A stretch of DNA of 64,000 nucleotides, taken from NCBI GenBank assembly GCA_002633025.1, contig NMRB01001204.1, positions 13,247 to 77,246 of the forward strand, in the 5' to 3' direction. This stretch comes from Notospermus geniculatus. Its lineage: Eukaryota > Nemertea > Pilidiophora > Heteronemertea > Lineidae. The notes under the pieces are model-generated. The model saw only the letters and a program-made list of their open reading frames with translations, was not told the DNA's origin and searched no databases. Of the stretch, positions 1 through 10,873 are shown in pieces (the first letter of the stretch is position 1; each line of letters starts with the position of its first letter). Made by a program: the position numbers and the translations under genes.

Positions 1-2189
1 GAATAGAAAATGAAGAGTAGCGACAGTTTTAAGTGGAACTAAAATATTTATCCAAGAAAGTACCATTGAAATTTGATATGGAGCTGATAGAAGGATGTCC
101 AGTAAATAAACAAAGAAGAATTCGCCTTGGCATAATGCTGGATTCCCAAGATATTAACCCCCAAAGAAGCTAATAACTGCGATTTCACCCAACTTGTCAA
201 AAATATTCTGGTTTAATCCAAAATGATATTGGGCAAGCAAAGGTGTTTTTCTCTGCTCCTATCCTTGCACTTTATAGCTCATCAAAAATCTCTTTGGCAC
301 TATTCAGGGTTTTAGCGTGGCCAGCTTCTGAATTTCATGGAGTCACCACTTCGTACCATTCTGTAATGCTTTTCAGGGTCCCTTAAAATTTTAATCCAGA
401 CTCCTAAATCAATGGTTTTGCATGAGTGGAGAGCCTTTGTCTTATAGATTCATAATAACCCTGAAGTTCTATGGCACCCCTAATATTTAAGCCGTAAACT
501 TGGGGTAGAAACATTGAAATTCTGCCACCGGAGGGCTCTGTAAGCCGCAAGTCAGTTCCCCCTAAATACACACTCATGCCAAAGGGAAACTTTCAGAAAT
601 ATCATCAAAATGATCACGGCAGACAATACAGGAAGTTACGCAATGGCACTTCTGTGGATTACAGCAATAGGTGGCGCTTCAATACCACATGTCCATTTCC
701 CCTAAATCCGGAAACAAGGCGAATGCAAACCTTCACAAATATTGTTAAGATGATTATGACAATGAGTAAACCATTTTCAGCAGTGGAACAACGCAGGATT
801 GAGTTTCTTTAGCAATAGGTGGCGCTGTATGACAAATACGCCATACAGGACAAATACAACAAAGAATAAGCTCTACAAATCACGTGACAATGATTATGAC
901 AATAGATCCAACTGTGTCCATCCTGTATTTGTCCCACTTCCGTTGAATTTAGATTTTTAATGGCATATTAATCATACAACGCCACCTAAGATCAAAGCAG
1001 TTCAATCAAGCCAAGTGCCTCAACAAAAACACTTTTTATGTACTTTCATTGAATTGCTTTGGCCACAGGTAGCCTTGTGTGATTGATTACCAATAAAAAA
1101 CCTAAATTCAACACAAAGTAGAACAAATATAACATAGAACATCATTCTAACGTGGTTTATTTGTTGTATATTTGTTGTTTATTTGTTGTACTTGTCCTAT
1201 ATGGCAAATTTATCATACAGCGCCACCTATTGCTGAAGCAAATCAATTCAGCGATGTGTCACTGCAGAAGGTTGATTTCTTTCTTGTCCTAGTCCTTCTT
1301 TAATATGGTATTTGTATAGGTTTCCCTTTGCATGATTCCGGATTGAGGTGAAATGGACATGTGGTATTGAGGCGCCCCCTTTAGCTGTAATACAGAAAAG
1401 TGCGGTTGCGCAACTTCCTATATTGTGTGCCATGATCATTTCAATGATATTTCTGAAGGTTTCCATTTGGCATGTTTCCGGATTTAGGGTAAATGGACGT
1501 GTGGTATTGAAGCGCCACCTATTGCTGTAATCCACAAAAGTGCCATTGCGTAACTTCTCATATTGTCTGCCGTGATCATTCTGATGATATTTCTGAAAGT
1601 TTCCCTTTGGCATGAGTGTGTATTTAGGGGGAACTGACTTGGGGCTTACAGAGCCCTCTGGTGGCAGAATTTCAATGTTTCTACCCCCAGATTACGGCTT
1701 AAATATTAGGGGTGCCATAGAACTTCAGGGTTATTATGAATCTATAAGACAAAGGCTCTCCACTCACGCAAAACCATTGATTTAGGAGTCTGGATTAAAA
1801 TTTTAAGGGACCCTGAAAAGCATTACAGAATGGGACGAAGTGGTGACTCCATGAAATTCAGAAGCTGGCCACGCTAAAACCCTGAATAGTGCCAAAGAGA
1901 TTTTTGGTGAGCTATAAAGTGCAAGGATAGGAGCAGAGAAAAACACCGTTGCTTGCCCAATATCATTTTTGGATTAAACCAGAATATTTTTGACAAGTTG
2001 GGTGATATTGCAGTTATTAGCTTCTTTGGAGGTTAATATCTTGGGAATCCAGCATTATGCCAAGGCGAATTCTTCCTTGTTTATTCACTGGACATCCTTC
2101 TATCAGCTCCATATCAAATTCCAATGGTACTTTCTTGGATAAACATTTAAGTTCCACTTAAAACTGTCGCTACTCTTCATTTTCTATTC
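1..2189. repeat. Large inverted repeat (palindromic element)
   Basis: The first ~865 bases recur as reverse complement at about 1180-2189: position 1 pairs with 2189 and the ATG at 576 pairs with the one at 1613. Arm identity is high with a few indels, so the right arm is longer (~1010 versus ~865). The unpaired centre is about 865-1180. Both arms contain an internally repeated AGCAATAGGTGGCGCT motif (around 662, 811, 1220 and 1510). Short open frames in the arms mirror each other and look like by-products of the repeat. The left edge of the window cuts the structure, so the true outer end is unknown. It could be a foldback transposon or an inverted duplication. Confidence 0.9.
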
Positions 2190-3888
2190 TATCACAAAGA
2201 AGGGCTCCACCAGGTTATCCAAACTGCCACCAGGTGGTACTTATTTTTATAAAAAACCTTAAGTGTCGACAGATCATTTACCATCATTAATTCTTTGGCA
2301 CAATGTCCCAGTTTGCCATAATAATTCATCGATTTGGCCTTGCTTTTCACAATTTTTCTCAATTTGGGCGTGACCTCTTGTCTTGTAGGGGGCGCTACAG
2401 CCAGAATAATAGGAGTATGGACCTAAAATTTTGGGGTTTTCCATGAGACATCCATATCAACCTCTGTACCAAATTTCATCAATTTCTAGGGGGGTCAACT
2501 CCACACCCATTGCCATTCTCTCAGATTGCGACTCTTAATGCACTGCATGCTGGTAGGCCCACTCCTATTCAGAATGTACAGTGGCATGAGGATGTACGTG
2601 TAAGCCTGCCCTGGCACTCCTGACATGTGAATAGAATTACAAGACTGCGTGATTCCACAATACAAGTCATTGAGTTACCATTAGCAGTCAATTGTTGTTA
2701 TTGCTCATGTGTGGAGTGGTCAAACCTCGAATAAAGGGCATAGCTTGAGATAGTTCTGACAAATTTGAGATTTTCTCTACAATGGAAACAAATTTTCGAA
2801 TTCTGGCTTCATTGCCGTGTAGAGACAAACCGAAGATAATCTCTTAGTTCTTTGTAATAAGGCGGCATTATGTACCGAAAGCTGTGCTCTTTGTTTCAGC
2901 TAATGAGTGGATCGGCCAGACATTAATTTGTCGTTTTAGTTATCACATCGTCCTCCTGATACTTTATGTGCAGGTGCAAAGTAATAAGATTGGGCCATTT
3001 TAAAGATATTTGTCCTTTTAGAAAACTGGGCTTGGAAATTTTGGTCGGAGAACCTAGCCCTTAAGTATGATGAACTACGTCGGCATAAAGTGCAGGTTGC
3101 AGGTTAATGGTTACGATAGGCGTCAAATTTATGTGTCGCCTTACCCGTGGTTAGTTGTCTCCGAACGCAGTTTAATTGAAGCGCTCCATTTAGCTCCTTC
3201 AAGCGACTACGAATTTGGATCACTAATTATTGCCGATCAATCGCCAACGACAACCACAACGCTGGTGGAGCAATGAGCCAATTAGACCTTTCGTTTGTGG
3301 TGAGCCATGGCCATTGTTTTACATGTAGGCCTGCATGCAGTGGCGTGTGCATTCGCTGCACGCAAGTTCAAACTCTTCCTAAAGTAATAGTCTAGTTGGT
3401 AGGCCTAATAGCGGTAGTGACGATTAATTCTCTGTCAGTGCATGAGAAGCCAATTTGCGGAAATTTCCACAAGCCGAACTTAGCATCAATCATAGGCCTA
3501 TCGTTCGATACAACAGCGGTCATAGCCATTTGAATCACTATGATCTAGTGAAGTATATACATATATGCAGACGCGTTTGCTATCCACTTCTACTTATAAA
3601 CCTAATACCGGGTACCGGTACGTTTTTACTGCGACTACATGTATATAGAAAAACATGCAAAAAGAGTGCAAATAATGTGCCATAACATATTCATTCAACT
3701 TACTATTTCCTGTCGATCTATATGTTATGAGGTACAAATTCTGTGAATGATGACAACGTTCCTGGGAAATATGATATTTCCCGAACACGTTTGTGTGCGT
3801 TAGTGTAAGTGATTAATTTACAACACCGTAGGAATCGTCACTCGACGTGTTAGGGTAGGCGGACAATATGGACGGCGAGTCTCAATGC
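2190..3888. other. Non-coding, no recognised feature
   Basis: No supported gene. A 69-codon open frame at 3067-3276 has no recognisable domain and no splice or coding context. Near 2222-2238 the sequence carries a CCACCAGGTGG-like motif that also occurs in the arrays near 10.2 and 41.0 kb, so part of this stretch may be old copies of that repeat family. Confidence 0.5.
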
Positions 3889-4735
3889 GGTAGGGATGTT
3901 TTTTTAAGTTCGACTGACCCGGCTGAAGGACAATTCGAGCGGCTTTTGGTCAATCAACTTTAAAAACAGCCAACGGCATTCAGATTTGCCGTCCATTGTG
4001 TGCCTAGCCTAAGTAGTTGAGTTCGGGGCCCATATTCATAAAACTACTTGACACTTATCCTTTGTTCAACGCAAAAGATAAGTATCACACTTTGACTAAG
4101 TATGTTTTTGAATATGGACCCAGAAGCGAAAACTCAACCTCAACCTAGATGGCCCACCATCGTAACGTCATAAATGATGTCTTTATCATATATCACAGCT
4201 AAAAGGCCGAATGGTAAGTAAAAATCCGCTGTTTGAAGAGGCTCGTCCTTCGTCCATTTTGATCAAAGAAAGTGTTTGATAAACAACATCCCATTATAGG
4301 GCCCATTCCTTTACTGGTAGGGATGTTTTTTTAAGTTCGACTGACCCGGCTGAAGGACAATTCGAGCGGCTTTTGGTCAATCAACTTTAAAAACAGCCAA
4401 CGGCATTTGCCGTCCATTGTGTGCCTAGCCTAAGTAGTTGAGTTCGGGGCCCATATTCATAAAAACTACTTGACACTTATCCTTTGTTCAACGCAAAAGA
4501 TAAGTATCACACTTTGACTTAAGTATGTTTTTGAATATGGACCCAGAAGCGAAAACTTAACCTCAACCTAGATGGCCCACCATCGTAACGTCATAAATGA
4601 TGTCTTTATCATATATCACAGCTAAAAGGCCGAATGGTAAGTAAAAATCCGCTGTTTGAAGAGGCTCGTCCTTCGTCCATTTTGATCAAAGAAAGTGTTT
4701 GATAAACAACATCCGATTATAGGGCCCATTCCTTA
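3889..4735. repeat. 427-bp tandem duplication
   Basis: Copy 1 (3889-4315) and copy 2 (4316-4735) start with the same GGTAGGGATG and are nearly identical over their length, differing by a few single-base indels and one ~6-base deletion (CAGATT missing in copy 2). Inside each copy an imperfect hairpin is visible: GGGCCCATATTCATAAA pairs with the later TTTTTGAATATGGACCC. High identity points to a recent duplication. Confidence 0.95.
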
Positions 4736-4810
4736 ACATACAATGACAAAAGAGTAGCTGTACAAAGTGTCTTAAAACTCCTACAAGCCTTGAAATAAAA
4801 AATCTATTTA

Positions 4811-4905
4811 AAGGGAGACATGCGAAAAATATTGCCCGGCGGGCACAAGCTGTCTTTGTTTTGATTAGCGCACAGCGCCGTCTGTTAATACGCGGTGACA
4901 CTTTA
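4811..4905. mobile_element. Half copy of a hairpin element seen at 62.4-62.8 kb
   Basis: The sequence starting TA|AAGGGAGACATGCG and running to GGTGACAC matches both arms of the element at 62448-62810 (shared GCCCGGCGGGCACAAG and GCGCCGTCTGTTAATAC). Only one arm is present here, so this is a truncated or solo terminal fragment. No coding capacity. Confidence 0.75.
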
Positions 4906-5375
4906 GTATTTCAAATTGATTATTTTGACTCGTGCTGCCACCTATACTTAGTCCAAGATTCCTGGATTAGCAACCGAAGCTGATTCCAGGGGTTATAGTG
5001 AGCGAGTGGTCGGAGGTTGTCTGAGCGAACTATACCCCTGGGGACGAGGTTGAATTAGTGCCGAAGTCCCTCCTTCCGCAGGTCATATTATTATCATCTA
5101 ATTTGCACCAACGTCATACAGGTTTAATGGATTATTTACAGCTATGCATCATACTGCCCTGCTAGACGTTTTGGAAAGTAAAGGAAAATAAAATGCAGAT
5201 ACGTGTCATTTCATGCATGTTCTTTTTGCTGATGACTGAAAGGAAGAAAGGGTAAGGTAACAGGGTGTTTATTAGTTGATGATGACGTCACACTCTACTA
5301 TTTTACTGTAATCGTTAATGCAGTGATGTCATTAATCAAGGCAATTTTCTCTCCCACTGGCTGTTTCCTGTTCTA
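4906..5375. other. Non-coding, nothing recognised
   Basis: No reading frame, RNA gene or repeat could be supported between the half element and the hairpin element that starts at 5376. Confidence 0.4.
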
Positions 5376-6312
5376 CAGGGTGTATCAGAAAAAATAGACT
5401 CGAAAAAATCATCATAAAATAAACATAGAGAGGATTTTTGAAAAAAACTGGCTACATCCCTTTGTAGATGATGTGATTCTGCATCGAATGATACCAGTGT
5501 CATTGATTACACTTCACGTCCAATGAGCAGGGACAGTTTGAATTTTGAAAAATTGAAGTCCTTTGCGCACAAGAATGTGAGGGTTAAAATTGGATGTGAC
5601 AACGTGAATGAAAACTTTAGATCGAGTTTTACCCACGAGTCGAAGCATTTTGGAAATAATCAATCCTTTCACCCTCTAACCCCGAAACAAAAAAAGTATC
5701 ATTACTGAGTGTATCCTCACCAAGGGTTAACACACTTGCATCAAGTGGTCGTGATCATACGTGAGTGTCTTGCCAATTTGATCTTTTCTTTAGTAGCTAA
5801 TGTAATGCCTTATGTTGTTGAGACAATGACATAATTCCTGTTCGTAAATCTGTGAGTACCGGTACCTGTGCACTGGCCCCACGTTTTGGCTTGTGACCAG
5901 TGGTAGGGGTGAAAAATGGTCAGGGCACAATAAAAAGTTTAAGTTTCTTGACCCTTGGTGAGGATACACTCAAAAATCAAACTTTTTTTGTTTTGGGGTT
6001 AGAGGGTGAAAATATTAATTACATGTATTTCCAAAACGCTTCGGCTTGTGGGTAAAACTCCTGTCAAACTGTTCATTCACTTTGACAGATCAATTTTAAC
6101 CCTCACATTCCTGTGCGCAAAGGACTTCTTCTTTTTCAAAATTCAAACTGTCCGTGCTCATTGGATCGTGAAGTGTAAACAAGGACACTGGTATTATTTG
6201 ATGTATAGAACCCATCCTCTTCAAAGGGATAGAGCCAGTTTTTCAAAACTCATCTCTTTATTTATTTTATGATGATTTTTTCTCGAGTCTACTTTTTTCT
6301 GATACACCCTTT
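5376..6312. mobile_element. Palindromic element, CAGGGTGTATC termini
   Basis: The left end CAGGGTGTATCAGAAAAA is preceded by TA. It is mirrored near 6260-6312 by an AGTCTACTTTTTTCTGATACACCC end. The arms (about 5376-5750 and 5935-6312) pair over most of their length, for example GTGTATCCTCACCAAGGGT with its complement near 5950. Short open frames (5523-5708, 6006-6272) are arm sequence, not genes. The CAGGGTG start and TA flank resemble IS630/Tc1/mariner-type non-autonomous elements; that assignment is inferred from termini only. Confidence 0.85.
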
Positions 6313-6986
6313 GGGGTATTTGCCTTTTGCATGTAACCCTCAGCCCAGATTAGGCTTAGGGGTATCGGCATCGCAGGCGATGTCTGCCGGGTGATTTGCT
6401 GCGTCATACCACCGGTCCGCCCGTCAGTCGATTTTCGGCGTTTCCGAGAAGAACGACGTTTTCAATGAAATCACTGATTAGCGTTTGTGTTCGGATGAGA
6501 AGGAAAACGGCTCCTTGTGAAAATCGGCGTGTTTGGCCCTACGACGACGTTTATCTATTGTGTGGGTACACCCAAAGAATAGATAAACGTTGTCGTATGG
6601 CCTAACCGGGCGCTTGCGAAACCTCACTAATATGGCCACTACGGCTAGCATTTTGATATTGGTTTCCGTCGATTTTGAGGAGAACGACTTATCGCATCAA
6701 TCGTAAGTCTGCCCAGGGTCGTCCTGGGTAAAGAAAAGGATTACGCAGGATGATCCTGGGAAAACATAAGGTATACCCAAGGACGACATTGACCCATTCA
6801 GCTGCAGTTACATTACGGTTATTTACTCAGTATATACACTACCTGCGCTCTGCGTACGCCTACAGTCAACAAACCGCTTCACCCAACCACAACAGCTGAA
6901 AAAGCTGCAAATATTGCCAGACCGCACCAGGCATGTCACACTCTGTTCAAAATAAGGGCCACCTTATGAACCAAAATTGCCCACTA
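6313..6986. other. Non-coding with one short hairpin
   Basis: A hairpin at about 6534-6603 pairs GGCCCTACGACGACGTTTAT with ATAAACGTTGTCGTATGGCC across a short loop containing GTGGGTACACCC. Nothing else is recognised; the 69-codon open frame at 6396-6605 runs through the hairpin and is not supported as a gene. Confidence 0.6.
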
Positions 6987-7210
6987 AAGAACCACGGTAT
7001 GCGATCTCTTAGCGGTATTTTGACTGGCGACGTAGAGGGAGCCACCTAGCGGCAGCAAAACGAACACGAAAAATCCCATTAACATGTACGCAGTAGGCTA
7101 CATGTACATCGGGTCCATTCGCCGACAACGTTGTTTCTCCCTGTGTTGTAGAGTGGCGCGCACGGCTATGGTGGCGCCGGCTGTCGAGAAAAAGTGGCAA
7201 TACCGGGGTG
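6987..7210. mobile_element. Diverged copy of the 48.7-kb hairpin element
   Basis: The ends ACCACGGTATGCGATCTC and AAAAAGTGGCAATACCG, together with the interior GGCGCCGGCTGTCGAGAAAAA, GTGGCGCG and GCCACCTAGCGGCAG, match in inverse order the element at 48698-48902. No coding capacity. Confidence 0.7.
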
Positions 7211-7306
7211 ATAGAATCGAATGCCCCCGCCCTCCTGATGTCCCCCTGCATTGTTTGTCACAGGATTAAGGGTCTTGGTCTCTCTTCAATGGTACCCCTT
7301 TATCCG

Positions 7307-7383
7307 TAAATGTATTGTTGGCGGACATCACATATCGATGGACGTATAAATGTATTGTTGGCGGACATCACATATCGATGGAC
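7307..7383. repeat. Two-copy tandem repeat, 40-bp period
   Basis: A 37-base unit beginning TAAATGTATTGTTGG and ending ATATCGATGGAC occurs at 7307-7343 and 7347-7383 with no visible mismatch. Confidence 0.95.
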
Positions 7384-8716
7384 ATTAGATTCTTTTACAC
7401 CGGGCTCCTTTAAACCTGAATATATAGTGTATACTTTACACTTGATTAGTATAAAGTGTATAATCATGTGAGATGCTGAAGTTAATTACTCCCGGTATTT
7501 CCATAACTATACAATTTTTAATCCATTTTCCTTTTCATTAAATCCGAAGGATTCGTATTTGACAAAAAGTTCCTCGACACATCAGAAAAGAGTTTCCGTA
7601 GTGTCGCTAGAAATCGTTTTGAATGCATTGCTATATGTATTTTGGACCAATCATGTCGCTCTGTTGCCATGACAAATACGACGAAATGTCTTCTGTTTCA
7701 AGTCCCAAGAAAAATCTGTCCTGCTGCCAAACAAAAGGAAGAATGCAGAAGTTGGACATTCCGAGCAATTGAATACGAATAGTTCAAGTTCAAGTTCAAA
7801 TAGTTTATTGTACTCTTGTAAAACATGTTTACATCGAGTTGATTTACAATAAAAGTGCAGTGCGATAGATTAGAAGAAGACAAAGCGGAGAAGAGTCATC
7901 AAGGATCTGTCTTTGGAAAGTGTACCTTGATGACTAGCGTGCAAAGGCGAAGGTGTACATAAAAGACATTACATAAAACAATTGAGCGAATAAAACAGAG
8001 GAGATTCGAATATGTATAAGATAAACGGTGGAAATGTCGTCTAATCCTCTGGAACAGGGCACCCAGTATCTAGGGTAACGGTTGCATGTTGCCTGTCAGG
8101 AGTTCGGGGTTAGGATGTGGAATACGCTTTAGGGGTCGGTCAGGGTCAGGGGTAGGAGGCCAGGTATCAAGGACTGTGGGATAGGGGCCAGGGTTTAGGA
8201 TTCAGAGTGGACGACATTCACTGTAAGTCGATGGGTTTCGGGTTCAAAAAGGTCCTCTCACATGCTACAAAGTATATAACATGAACATATCCCATTGCTC
8301 AAGTAAGTTTCCGTGAATGCGATTGGCTCACACCGCACACGTGACCATGAGGAATTTTGGCATATGTCACCAAAGGTGCGACATTTCATGAAATGTCGAC
8401 CGGCAATGGCCGCCGCTTTTTCACTCCCTCGGTTCGCAAGTTCGAACGTCCATAGAACAAATGCAGACTGCGGAAAAATACCAATTACAATCCCATTTCT
8501 TGGCAGTAAGCAGTAGCCTTGATGCAAAATGGTTAACTCAATCCGTCCCAAACACTAAGCCGGAGCCACGGCACACCTCAGTCTTGTCAGTCCAGCTGTG
8601 TGCGGACGGCGTAGGCCTATGCACTGTGGATGCATTGCGACACGTTGCTTGATAAGTGATTATAATTTTTCATAAACGAAATTGTTTTCAATCGACTCGA
8701 CTTTCGGTAGGGGATA
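7384..8716. other. Non-coding, no recognised feature
   Basis: AT-rich sequence with overlapping opposite-strand open frames near 8258-8652 but no domain or splice structure. Short GTCAGGGTCAGGGG-like runs near 8100-8200 are simple sequence. Confidence 0.4.
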
Positions 8717-8826
8717 AAAAATGTTCCCTCCATGTCGGATGACGTGCCGAAATGCCCCCCTCGGGATTGCATCCCGAGGGGGGGGGGCATTTCGGCATGT
8801 CATCCGACATGGCGGGCAACATTTTT
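8717..8826. repeat. Near-perfect 110-bp hairpin
   Basis: AAAATGTT...CCATGTCGGATGACGTGCC (8717 onward) pairs with GGCATGTCATCCGACATGG...CAACATTTT (to 8826). The stem is about 50 bp with a tiny loop at ATTGCAT and includes a C6/G10 block. It could be a small MITE or an RNA hairpin. No flanking duplication is obvious. Confidence 0.9.
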
Positions 8827-10029
8827 CTAGTATTGCAATTGGTGCGTCAGGAACATGGCATGTCTACGTTGTAAGAAATCTTGCATTTTACAAAACTATT
8901 AATGGGAGTTTTCCGTTCGGCGGATTTCTTGTGCATCAACAAACAAGATACGAAGACTTGTATTTTTTAAACTTTCTCGAGATATCAATCTATATCATTT
9001 TCCCGTAATCGCGGCCTAGTTATCTCGGTTTTCCAAGTGTTTGTATTCCCAGTAATTATCAGCGAATCTCGTCGATCAAAGCCAGTAAACACAGAGTGCA
9101 GGAACGTTATTCTCGAGGAAGACAGATTCGACCTTCCGTCGCAAGTCATCGTTTTTAAAGGTACCGTTTTGGTACCTCCGGAGGGACGCCTGTCATGCCT
9201 GTGCTAATTTCACACACAATAAGGATGTAAACCGAATTCCGAAGTGTGCACTCTGAAATTCGGTTCAGTTAGTGCGCATTAAAAAAATTAAGTTCACACT
9301 TAGCGTTACAATCCGATTCAGACCATATGTTTTTATTATGGCACTTAATATCAGGTCACACACCCAATTTGTGACCCACAATTCGCATCCTGAAGCTTTT
9401 CTGGCTACTCATAAATGTATAATTAGTTGAGATGCAGATCTGAATTTGATTTCGGTAGTGAATTCTGGCCAAGGTTTTCTGAATATGCTACCGGAATGGA
9501 GAGTCTCCTTTTAAAGATACAGTCGAATCAAAATTGAATTTTGAACGGACCCTTTTCCATTGTTTCCCATCTTCCTGATCAACAACTGCTGTCATAAAGC
9601 TATAAAAGCATTTTTTACAATTTATGAGGAAGGGACTTTGGGTAAAAGAAATTTTAGCTTAAACTAGCCTGTGATTAATACTCCAGGAGAGTCCTGGATG
9701 AAAATATGCCCTTTTGACCCCCTTATTTGAGTGGCTAAGAAACCAGGTAGCAGTTAAAGTTTTTTTAATGAAACTCCTATAAGACATAGATACCAACGTA
9801 TCCTACGTAGTGGTAAAAAATGTTAAAGACGTCAATTTTTTGTTTCCATGTAAACTTAATTTTTACACTAATAGCAACTAGTGGTGATGACCAGTGCTGC
9901 CACTTATTGTCAAAGTATTGTAGAAATGTAATGAAATGGTCCATGGACCATGTGCTCAGCCGTTTGGACATACAGAGAGAGGTACATGTTAGTTATGAGC
10001 AATCTGGGTCAAGTGATTCCCAAGTTGCA
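8827..10029. other. Non-coding, no recognised gene
   Basis: Only a small inverted repeat is seen near 9232-9265 (ACCGAATTCCGAAG with its complement CTGAAATTCGGT). The open frame at 9820-10041 runs into the repeat array and shows no domain. Confidence 0.4.
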
Positions 10030-10390
10030 GGACTTCAATGATTTTTGGGCTATGCCACCTGGCGGCCATATTGGATGTCCGATCGGGCCAAAATTCCACA
10101 TGCACATCAAGGTCGTCTAGAGGGAGCCACATAGCACATTTGAGCGCTCTGGGTCAAGTCGTTCCTGCGTTATAGCACATTTGATGATTTTCGGGTTACG
10201 CCACCTGGTGGTCGTATTGGAAGTTTAATAAGGCCGAAATTTGACGTGCTTGTAAAGGTCACCTAGAGGGAGGTAAATATCAAGTTTGAGCACTCTGGGT
10301 CAAGCCGTTTCAGAGTTATAGCACTTGGATGATTTTCAGGTTACGCCACCTGGCGGCCATACTGGACGTCCGATCGGGCCGAAACTCAGT
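10030..10390 (+). repeat. Array of ~146-bp degenerate repeats
   Basis: The motif GATTTT(T/C)(G/A)GG..GCCACCTGG.GG recurs at about 10040, 10185 and 10331, and CTGGGTCAAG..GTT..GTTATAGCAC recurs with the same spacing. Each unit also carries a (G/A)TC..CTAGAGGGAG..A block. The same family appears in opposite orientation at 40.3-41.1 kb. No coding potential. Confidence 0.85.
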
Positions 10391-10486
10391 ATTTTTTTAG
10401 GTACCCCTCTAATACATGTTTATGCAAGATATGAAGTCGCTCGGTGAAATAATGAAGAACTGTGGCAGGTTCGTTACTTTTGTCGA

Positions 10487-10830
10487 ACTTTGACCTCTGT
10501 GACCTTGAAAAGTAGGTCAAATCAAAAACCCGTTATATATGTTATGTATCCTAATTAGATACACCTATGATAAAAATTTGGAGATGATCCAGTCTAGTTC
10601 AGGGTTATTGCACTTTTTGTGTTTTTGGTTTTGGCCACCTGGAGGCCAAGCCAAGAATCGAATCGGACCGAAACTTGGTGTCATAGATCCTAGGGGTATA
10701 TATGTACCAAGTTTCAGATCAATAGCTCCAGCGGTTACGAAACGTGCCCTGCTAACGGACGACGACGGACGCCGACGGACGACGGACGCTGACCGACGAC
10801 AAAAGCTCACGGGTGAGCTAAAAATACTGC
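10487..10830 (+). mobile_element. GAC-rich dispersed element, copy 1
   Basis: It begins TGACCTTGAAAAGTAGGTCA, continues through ACCGAAACTTGGTGTCAT and ACGAAACGTGCCCTGCTAAC, then a (GACGACG)n tract, and ends in the hairpin AGCTCACGGGTGAGCT (10804-10819). The same order of motifs is found at 33763-34108 and, reversed, at 50173-50345. A non-autonomous mobile element is the simplest reading; the class is unknown. Confidence 0.8.
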
Positions 10831-10873
10831 AGACTATCATAAATCTTGGCGGCGTCTTGTTGACGCGCGGCTT

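Noticed and set aside
3067-3276. 69-codon frame MMNYVGIKC...
   Set aside because: No domain, no splice or codon-use support, and length is within chance expectation.
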